Below are positions 18,120 to 24,447 of a stretch of DNA of 64,000 nucleotides, piece by piece. Source of the stretch: Planctobacterium sp965279005. GTDB lineage: Bacteria > Pseudomonadota > Gammaproteobacteria > Enterobacterales > Alteromonadaceae. Each line of letters starts with the position of its first letter. Position 1 is the first letter of the stretch. The notes under the pieces are model-generated. The model did not search any database. It was not told the origin of the DNA and worked only from the letters and a program-made list of their open reading frames with translations. Made by a program: the position numbers and the translations under genes. The stretch is taken from NCBI GenBank assembly GCA_965279005.1, contig CBDIHK010000022.1:62001-126000 (forward strand), read 5' to 3'.

Positions 18120-18378
18120 AACCAAAAGGGTCAGGTTGAAACCAAAAGGGTCAGGTTGGATTGAAACCCAAAACTGTCCTTTAGGGCAGCAACCAAAAGG
18201 GTCAGGTTGGATTGAAACCCAAAACTGTCCTTTAGGGCAGTATTCATTTGATACCTTCCCGGCTACAACCAAAAGGGTCAGGTTGGATTGAAACCCAAAA
18301 CTGTCCTTTAGGGCAGTATTCATTTGACAACCAAAAGGGTCAGGTTGGATTGAAACCCAAAACTGTCCTTTAGGGCAG
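18120..18378. repeat. REP-type direct repeat array, four full copies
   Basis: A 50-bp unit beginning AACCAAAAGGGTCAGGTTGG and ending CTGTCCTTTAGGGCAG occurs at 18140-18189, 18191-18240, 18267-18316 and 18329-18378. A 19-bp partial copy lies at 18120-18138. The end of each unit can fold as CTGTCC-TTTA-GGGCAG. Some copies are followed by a shared 11- to 25-bp tail starting TATTCATTTGA. The spacing is irregular (51, 76 and 62 bp), unlike CRISPR. The transposase gene of the RAYT type follows 69 bp later, so these are most likely its REP targets. Confidence 0.75.
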
Positions 18379-18447
18379 TATTCATTTGATACCTTCCCGG
18401 CTATAGTGGCATTAATTTGAACTAAAGTTAGATAAAAGGACTTATCT

Positions 18448-19155
18448 ATGCCACGCCTACCTAGACTGTTTGTACCTGGATACCCACAACACGTTATACA
18501 AAGGGGGAATAATCGCCAAGTTTGCTTTTTTAGCCATCAAGATTACGCCGTTTACCTAGATAAACTGCGGGAAGCTGCACAGAAATTTAAGGTTGATATC
18601 CATGCCTTCGTATTAATGACCAACCATGTCCACCTTTTGATGACAGGTTACAACAAGGATGACATCAGCCAGGTTATGCAGTCTTTGGGCAGGTACTATG
18701 TACACTATGTCAACAAATCCTACAATCGGACGGGTACACTTTGGGAAGGTAGATACAAATCAACCCTGGTCGACACCGAATACTATTTATTGAAACTTCA
18801 TCAGTATATTGAACTCAATCCTGTAAGAGCTGGCATGGTTGCGCACCCAGCAGAATACCCATGGAGCAGCTACCAACACAACGCGGGTATTAAACGCTTT
18901 TCATTGATCACGTTCCATGAAAGATATTTGGCGCTCGGTGATTGCCAAATGGCAAGGCGGCAGGCTTATTTAGCTTTGTTTGAACAGCAACTCTCTGATA
19001 ATGAAATGGACAGTATCCGTGATGCAACCAATAAAGCTTGGATACTATCCAGCGAGCGTTTTGTTAAACAAATCAAAGACCGACTCAACCGCAGACCATT
19101 GCCCAAACCACGTGGCGGAGACCATCGTTCCGCTGAGTTTAAGAATACATCCTGA
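18448..19155 (+). CDS. REP-associated tyrosine transposase (RAYT, IS200-like Y1)
   Basis: 235 aa. The start PRLPRLFVPGYPQHVIQRGN is characteristic of this family. The HUH metal motif is in TNHVHLL (His60, His62), and the nucleophile is probably Tyr120 in LHQYIELNPVRAGM. It nicks single-stranded DNA at REP hairpins and is thought to spread them; it is generally domesticated. REP-like sequences lie on both sides (18120-18378 and, inverted, 19162-19228), which is the standard REPtron arrangement. The C-terminal 60 residues are basic and may bind DNA. Confidence 0.85.
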   Translation: MPRLPRLFVPGYPQHVIQRGNNRQVCFFSHQDYAVYLDKLREAAQKFKVDIHAFVLMTNHVHLLMTGYNKDDISQVMQSLGRYYVHYVNKSYNRTGTLWEGRYKSTLVDTEYYLLKLHQYIELNPVRAGMVAHPAEYPWSSYQHNAGIKRFSLITFHERYLALGDCQMARRQAYLALFEQQLSDNEMDSIRDATNKAWILSSERFVKQIKDRLNRRPLPKPRGGDHRSAEFKNTS

Positions 19156-19161
19156 CTCTTA

Positions 19162-19228
19162 TGGGTTTTCGGTTTCAATCCAACCTGACCCTATTGGTTG
19201 AACCCTATTGGTTGAACCCTATTGGTTC
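19162..19228 (-). repeat. Inverted partial copies of the REP unit
   Basis: Starting at 19163 the sequence reads as the reverse complement of the first 35 bp or so of the REP unit (GGTTTCAATCCAACCTGACC). It is followed by two further short copies of GAACCCTATTGGTT in tandem. With the direct array it brackets the RAYT gene. The copies carry a CCCTATTGG variant where the direct array has CCCTTTTGG on the same strand. Confidence 0.65.
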
Positions 19229-19271
19229 TCAGAATGGTCTATATCTGGTCTAAATGGATTTTTAAGAAAAG

Positions 19272-19347
19272 TGGTGGGTTGTACTGGACTTGAACCAGTG
19301 ACCCTCGCCTTGTAAGGGCGATGCTCTCCCAACTGAGCTAACAACCC
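19272..19347 (-). tRNA. tRNA-Val (anticodon TAC)
   Basis: 76 nt on the minus strand with encoded CCA. The acceptor stem GGGTTGT pairs with ACAACCC, the D arm contains AGCTCAGTTGGGAGAGC, the anticodon stem TCGCC/GGCGA encloses loop CTTACAA with anticodon TAC, and the T arm contains GGTTCAAGTCC. All arms are intact. Confidence 0.95.
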
Positions 19348-19410
19348 GAATTGTATGTCCTGTAGAGGAGTAGGAAGCCGGTAACCACTGAAGCGAATAT
19401 TGCTTGTAAA

Positions 19411-19456
19411 GTGGTGGGTGGTACTGGACTTGAACCAGTGACCCTCGCCTTGTAAG
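19411..19456 (-). pseudogene. Truncated second tRNA-Val (3' half only)
   Basis: 46 bp repeat the intact tRNA-Val from the CCA end through the T arm, variable loop and 3' side of the anticodon stem, up to TTGTAAG on the + strand. Homology then stops and AT-rich unrelated DNA begins. The acceptor 3' strand differs by one base (GGGTGGT for GGGTTGT), so it is a separate tandem tRNA copy and not a simple duplication. The break at the anticodon is a usual integration point for mobile elements, and the matching 5' half is not found elsewhere in the window. Confidence 0.7.
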
Positions 19457-19642
19457 AGAGATAACTCACTTAGACTTTAATGTGCATTAGATGCCTTTAA
19501 GTCTTATTAAATATGGGGTTGAGAGTGTGCCAGCTAATTTTTATGATTGGCTTTTTTAGTACTTTAATGACATTTTAGGTCTAAAATAAATGTCTGAAAA
19601 ACAGACATTGCTGATATTCGCTTTGTGCTTTAGTGTACACGG

Positions 19643-20182
19643 ATGAGGTCAATGTCTATACAGCTCAACAAAATCATTGGAGTGCATTCTGCGGTCAAAT
19701 CTGCGTCTGAATGCCTGGCTTTACTGACGCCTCTTCTTCAAAAAGAAATGCGTTTTGATCTCCAACTGGTCACCAATCTTCTGACAATTAAACCCATTTT
19801 TTTGACGAAAACTTCCGCTGGCTACGAGATAGTTGCGGGATTTCGGGAGTGGGAATTAGCTAAAAAGCACCTTTCTGATAGTGACACAATAAACGTCAGG
19901 GTTCTGCTACAAACAAAGCGGGATAAGCTTCTTGAACTTGCATGGTCAGACGTTTTTGGTACTGCGTTGAACAGTTCATTGAACCCCAAAAAAATAGCAT
20001 TGCAGCTTGCAGATGTCAGCGAAAAGATACCTGCAAAATTCAAAACTGGCATTTTTGTCGGAGTATCCAACAAGCAGCAACTGTCTAAAGCAACGCACCT
20101 TTCCAGAAGCTCTTTTTACCAATCTAGCTCAGATGTTGAGTCTCAAGACTTTTCATTTGAAGCGACTTTCAAGGCAAAATAG
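19643..20182 (+). CDS. Small ParB/Srx-like protein, first gene of the recombinase operon
   Basis: 179 aa from ATG 19643; ATG 19652 is also possible, with GAGG only 3 nt before it. The segment PIFLTKTSAGYEIVAGFREW resembles the ParB N-domain core (Y.ivaG.RR..A). A C-terminal helix-turn-helix-like piece (LSKATHLSRSSFY) may bind DNA. It ends 12 nt before the 838-aa recombinase-like gene, so an accessory or regulatory role in recombination of the element is plausible. Family assignment is tentative. Confidence 0.55.
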   Translation: MRSMSIQLNKIIGVHSAVKSASECLALLTPLLQKEMRFDLQLVTNLLTIKPIFLTKTSAGYEIVAGFREWELAKKHLSDSDTINVRVLLQTKRDKLLELAWSDVFGTALNSSLNPKKIALQLADVSEKIPAKFKTGIFVGVSNKQQLSKATHLSRSSFYQSSSDVESQDFSFEATFKAK

Positions 20183-20194
20183 CGGGATGCCAAT

Positions 20195-22711
20195 ATGGAA
20201 CAGAGTCCGTTAGAACGATTAACACATTGTCTAGAGCGAGATAAAAATCCAGAATTAGTTGGGTATGTTAAATTTCTAAAAGTGATCGAAGACGAGGTTT
20301 TGTTCAGCACTTTTGTGCAAAATATGAAAGCGATATCCGATCTGTTTGATGCTGATCTACTGCCTTGTAAATGGGATGAAGTTTGGCAGATTATCGAAGC
20401 GATTTCATCTTCAGTACTTGTAGATCTGGAAACTGAATCCCACAACTTCAAAACGATTGACAGCCGCGCTAACAACTTCAAAGGGAATAACTGGCTTTAT
20501 GTTGCCATGTGCTACCCGGTTCCTCAAAAAGTCCATGAGCCAATCATCCCCAAAATGAGTTTTCATCTTATTCAGGCCTGTTGCCTGATGGATTATTTTT
20601 CACTTGTAAAAATGGAAGGCGGAGAGCTTAGTGACAATAGTTTTGACGAGTCTTTTTCTATACAAATCTTCATCGATTCATGCATGTTTTTGCGGCATAT
20701 GAATCGAAGTTCCGTCTTCAATTTTGCCATTGAGCTGGAGAAATTCCTGATAGAACGACTGGCAGAATTAAACGAGGAAAAGTCAAAAATAACGGAAGGG
20801 GACAAGCTGGATTTAGAGGAACTTTTAGAACTGGTACTGGAATTTTTTAATCGAAATGGTGAGGAATTCGCAAGCGCAAATCATAAAGCACCAAATGCCA
20901 CAAAACGAAAAATTGGTAATGTAAAGCGACTCATTGATCTGGTTGTGGGTGATGAAGAAACCCGCAAAAAGAAAAATGTCGGCGAGCGCTATTTTTATGA
21001 TGAGCCAGCAGTTAAAGAGCGGTTTTGCGATGAATTTATTGATCTCACCGGCTCGGTATTTAATGAAGTAAGAGGTGGTGCGGAAATCTCCGAGTTTCAA
21101 ACTAAAGATGCTGGTGCTGCAGGGGATTTTAAAAGTCCAAGAACAACAGTCAGACAGCAAAGACTCTGCAAAAACGAGTCGGGCTATTCTGATATTCGCC
21201 AGGTCGTATACAAACAACGTGGGATCTTTAATGCCATCCATAAGCGCAATCAGCGTTTAATTTATGATGTCAGAAACCTCACCCGCAATGATTTGGCTCA
21301 CCTAAGTGAATTCTTTGAACAGTGGGTATCAGAGCAGCAACAAAACCCGTGCGAAACTAACATGGCAATTGTGGATGCCTGGCAATTGATCCTATTTATG
21401 TTCGTCACGGGAAAAAGTGATTTTGAGCTTTTTAATGATTTTCACCGCAGTAAAGAACAGAGCTTTATTGGGTTGAAGAAAGAAGCAATCTATCTGGATT
21501 ACCAAGCTGACTTTCAAACAGTGAGCAGTTCTTTGGTAGAGCGCCTGCAAATTATTCTTATCAGTCGTCATCGTCGCCTGGAACTGATATGCGGTGATTA
21601 CTTTTTCGAGAAGTTGAAAAAACTCCTTATCTTAAAAAAGACAATCCAGAAAATGCAGGGAGAGGCCTCGGACAGAGCGATATGGGAACCGCAAGCGTCC
21701 ATTGATGCAGCTAAAAACATTTTCTCTCAGCTCAACAGAACAAAAGGAAGCTTAATCAGTTTTAATAAAATCCAGTTCTGGCTTGCACAACAGATCCGGC
21801 TGGCATCGGGTGATGACGAAGCGATGGTATTTTTGCTATTGAATCAAAATCAGGCAGAGCAACCGGCGCAGGCTCACTACACCAATTATGATGAACAGGC
21901 AAAAAGCTTGTTCCAGCACATCACATCTGAAGAATGGATCATAAAGAGAAAGCCATGGTTGTCAGCTTCAGAGCGAGGAAGAGGGGAGGGGTTCGGTAGC
22001 GAACTTGTGATTCAGTTCGACAAATTAAAACTTCTTACTGCGACATTAAGTAAACGTGCAGAAGTGCAATCCACCCGCACCTTTGCCGAAGTTTGCGAGA
22101 AACACAACACCCTTGTGGATTACATTTACTGGATGTTGGAGTTCTCAATTGGATTTCGAAGTGTTAACGATCCATTGGCTTCTCTTAATGATATCGACTG
22201 GCAGTCAGGGGTTATACAACTCAATGATAAAGCGATGCGAGCATCCTGTTCGGTGAGATATGTGTATCTTCCGTCATTGGTTAAACAACAACTAGAGACC
22301 TATCAGAACCATTTAAAAGATTTGATCAGAATTCAACGGCTACACCGTTCACCCTGGTGGAAAGATATCGACAATTTGCTTGCAGGTGAGCCAACAACTT
22401 TTGGATTTTTGTTTTATCTGTCTAAACAGGGGATGCCATCCCGTTTCCGGCCTGCGGTTATTCGCAAAAGGTTGTCGGCCAGTTTTCCAGCGCCACTTAA
22501 TATCGGTAGGCACTGGTTGCGGTCCAGGCTGCTTGAAGACAATTGCCCCACGCCCTGGATTGATGCATTACTTGGGCATGGTGAAATTGGCACTGAGTTC
22601 GCCAGTCGGTTTTCTTCGTTAAGTTTCTCGCAATTGCAAAGACTAACCAAAGAATACCTTGAGCCACTGGTGCAAAAAAGCGGTTGGAAGTTGGTGAGTG
22701 GACTGGTTTGA
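20195..22711 (+). CDS. Large recombinase-like protein, probably tyrosine-recombinase fold without the nucleophile
   Basis: 838 aa. The last 250 residues follow the tyrosine-recombinase plan: box I Arg in FSIGFRSVNDPLASLNDIDW, the beta-hairpin Lys region IQLNDKA, HWLR (HxxR) in NIGRHWLRSRL, and LLGHGEIGTEF. At the position where the catalytic Tyr is expected (nine residues after the His of LGH) there is Ser, and the nearest Tyr is in KEYLEPL 27 residues after that His. The N-terminal 550 residues are not recognised. It overlaps the next recombinase gene (TTGA, 4 nt). It may be a non-catalytic partner of the larger enzyme. Confidence 0.6.
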   Translation: MEQSPLERLTHCLERDKNPELVGYVKFLKVIEDEVLFSTFVQNMKAISDLFDADLLPCKWDEVWQIIEAISSSVLVDLETESHNFKTIDSRANNFKGNNWLYVAMCYPVPQKVHEPIIPKMSFHLIQACCLMDYFSLVKMEGGELSDNSFDESFSIQIFIDSCMFLRHMNRSSVFNFAIELEKFLIERLAELNEEKSKITEGDKLDLEELLELVLEFFNRNGEEFASANHKAPNATKRKIGNVKRLIDLVVGDEETRKKKNVGERYFYDEPAVKERFCDEFIDLTGSVFNEVRGGAEISEFQTKDAGAAGDFKSPRTTVRQQRLCKNESGYSDIRQVVYKQRGIFNAIHKRNQRLIYDVRNLTRNDLAHLSEFFEQWVSEQQQNPCETNMAIVDAWQLILFMFVTGKSDFELFNDFHRSKEQSFIGLKKEAIYLDYQADFQTVSSSLVERLQIILISRHRRLELICGDYFFEKLKKLLILKKTIQKMQGEASDRAIWEPQASIDAAKNIFSQLNRTKGSLISFNKIQFWLAQQIRLASGDDEAMVFLLLNQNQAEQPAQAHYTNYDEQAKSLFQHITSEEWIIKRKPWLSASERGRGEGFGSELVIQFDKLKLLTATLSKRAEVQSTRTFAEVCEKHNTLVDYIYWMLEFSIGFRSVNDPLASLNDIDWQSGVIQLNDKAMRASCSVRYVYLPSLVKQQLETYQNHLKDLIRIQRLHRSPWWKDIDNLLAGEPTTFGFLFYLSKQGMPSRFRPAVIRKRLSASFPAPLNIGRHWLRSRLLEDNCPTPWIDALLGHGEIGTEFASRFSSLSFSQLQRLTKEYLEPLVQKSGWKLVSGLV

Positions 22712-23259
22712 GAAAGGAAATCGCCAAATCAATATGGAAACTGCAATCTGTTTCTGAAAAACAAAGCCTCGGTAGTGCCTCCCGGCGCAATAGCCGGGCA
22801 AAAGAAAGGCGTAATGCTCAAAATGTCCTCATTGAGATCCTAACTAAACGACATCCCGACTGGCTGAATGGTTCTGTATCCTGTATTAAATTATCTGAAT
22901 GTGAAGCCCTGTTGGGGGAGCTGGAGCAGGTTAAATCCTGTGATGCGCAATACAAGTACATGCACAACTTTTTGTGTGAGTCTCTGGCGCGTGGCAACAA
23001 AATAAATGTCTGGGATGCCCAGATACCTCCACCCGTGCAGACCTTTATCAACGAGAGAGCGCATCGTGCTGAAGCAGACTTTCATATGATTGCTGCTTTT
23101 CGGCAAATACAACAACAGTTCCTTACCGAATTAGAAAGTGGAATACTGGAAAGGATTAGACAAAACCCTGAACAGGAAAAAATAGCCAATGCGCCAGGGC
23201 AAGATCGTGAACATTATTTGACCAGTCAGATGACCAACCGAGTCATTTCCTGGACGTGA
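22708..23259 (+). CDS. N-terminal fragment of the split tyrosine recombinase
   Basis: Residues 1-162 belong to the original recombinase (basic and helical: IAKSIWKLQSVSEKQ). From the IS junction at 23195 the frame continues into IS DNA for 21 residues (from PGQDREHYL) and stops at 23257-23259. An upstream TTG 22684 is also in frame. The fragment has no catalytic motif, so it is unlikely to work alone. Confidence 0.6.
   Translation: MRKEIAKSIWKLQSVSEKQSLGSASRRNSRAKERRNAQNVLIEILTKRHPDWLNGSVSCIKLSECEALLGELEQVKSCDAQYKYMHNFLCESLARGNKINVWDAQIPPPVQTFINERAHRAEADFHMIAAFRQIQQQFLTELESGILERIRQNPEQEKIANAPGQDREHYLTSQMTNRVISWT
23185..23194. repeat. Left target-site duplication of IS copy 1
   Basis: GCCAATGCGC, identical to 24448-24457 at the other end of the IS. 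Confidence 0.9.
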
Positions 23260-24447
23260 CGTACAGCTTATGATCATATACTCCCTTTTGAGGAGTTTAA
23301 TCATGTATCTGGAAGCGTTTACCTCTCACTTTAGCCAAATCAAAGATCAGCGTCAGACCGCCAAAGTGACTTATCCTCTGTTCGATATTCTGTTTTTGAC
23401 CTTATGCGGTGTTATTGCCGGTGCTGAAGGATGGGCAGATATTCGCGACTATGGCGAGTGTCATCATGACTGGTTTAAGCAACGGGGGATATTAACTGAT
23501 GGGATTCCTGTCGATGACACAATTGCCCGCACCATTTCACGCATTAAACCTGAGGAGTTTAGCACTTGCTTTATCAACTGGATGCAGGACGTCCATGAGC
23601 TGACTAATGGGGAAGTTATTGCCATTGATGGCAAAACGTTACGAGGTTCGTATAGCAGAGAAGACCGTCACTCGACGATCCATATGGTCAATGCCTTTGC
23701 GACGGGTAATAAAATGGTACTCGGACAGATAAAGACCGATGAAAAGTCAAATGAAATCACGGCTATCCCAGAGCTGATTAAATTACTTGATATCAGCGGG
23801 GCACTGATATCCACTGATGCAATGGGCTGCCAGGTCGGTATTGCACATCAGGTTCTAGAGGGAGATGGAGACTACCTCTTCGGTGTAAAAGAAAATCAGC
23901 CCACGCTATGCGAAAGCCTCCGTCATGCTTTCAGCGAAGAGCGAACGGCACCTGTTGTTGGACTGGAAATGGCAAAACAACATGGTCGAATAGAAGCCAG
24001 GGCTTATTACACTAAATGCGCACGGCAGTTAGGAGCGGTGGGTGAGAAATGGCCTGGCTTAAAGACAATTGGCATGGTGCTCAGCTATCGGCAGGTGAAA
24101 GGGGAGAAGCCACAACTGAATTACCGTTACTACATCAGTTCAGCTAGCCTGAGTGAGCAGGAATTTGCCCATAGTGTGAGACAGCACTGGATGGTAGAAA
24201 ACGCATTGCACTATGTATTAGATGTCAGTAAGAACGAAGATAGAAGTCAGATTTACCAGGACAACAGCGCCGATAACTGGGCGGTATTGAGACAAATGTC
24301 CCTCAATATGCTTCGGGCAGAGAAGACCAGCCTGAGTATCGCCAGAAAACAGAAAAGAGCCTGGGCAAAAACAGATTATCTTGAGAAAGTGCTAATAGCC
24401 GGATTAAACGAGTTGGTTGATTAATGTACACTCATGCGGTTGCCCTG
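23195..24447 (+). mobile_element. ISAs1-family insertion sequence, copy 1 (1253 bp)
   Basis: The ends are CAGGGCAAGATCG... on the left and ...CGGTTGCCCTG on the right, giving terminal inverted repeats that share CAGGGCAA. A 10-bp duplication of GCCAATGCGC flanks it, the size expected for ISAs1-family elements. A second copy of exactly the same length lies at 30343-31595. It interrupts a tyrosine recombinase gene in the same orientation. Confidence 0.95.
23303..24424 (+). CDS. ISAs1-family DDE transposase (copy 1)
   Basis: 373 aa from ATG 23303, chosen because GAGGAG lies 8 nt upstream; an in-frame ATG 23270 would add 11 residues. The N-terminal DDE-associated domain contains FDILFLTLCGVIAGAEGW. 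The catalytic residues are Asp in AIDGKTLRGS, Asp in ISTDAMGCQ and Glu in HWMVENALHYVLDV. The protein differs from copy 2 at only two visible positions (ILTDG/ILPDG and CQVGI/CQVDI). The stop TAA overlaps the ATG that opens the downstream recombinase fragment. Confidence 0.93.
   Translation: MYLEAFTSHFSQIKDQRQTAKVTYPLFDILFLTLCGVIAGAEGWADIRDYGECHHDWFKQRGILTDGIPVDDTIARTISRIKPEEFSTCFINWMQDVHELTNGEVIAIDGKTLRGSYSREDRHSTIHMVNAFATGNKMVLGQIKTDEKSNEITAIPELIKLLDISGALISTDAMGCQVGIAHQVLEGDGDYLFGVKENQPTLCESLRHAFSEERTAPVVGLEMAKQHGRIEARAYYTKCARQLGAVGEKWPGLKTIGMVLSYRQVKGEKPQLNYRYYISSASLSEQEFAHSVRQHWMVENALHYVLDVSKNEDRSQIYQDNSADNWAVLRQMSLNMLRAEKTSLSIARKQKRAWAKTDYLEKVLIAGLNELVD

Noticed and set aside
18051..18323. 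A 90-codon minus-strand frame across the REP repeats
   Set aside because: Its protein is a translation of the repeat unit (repeated CPKGQFWVSIQPDPFG), with no start signal and no non-repeat content.
18120..18378. CRISPR array
   Set aside because: Repeats are adjacent or separated by 1-26 bp of shared tail, not by unique spacers, and no cas gene is present.
19411..19456. A second functional tRNA-Val gene
   Set aside because: Only the 3' half is present; the anticodon 5' stem, D arm and acceptor 5' strand are missing.
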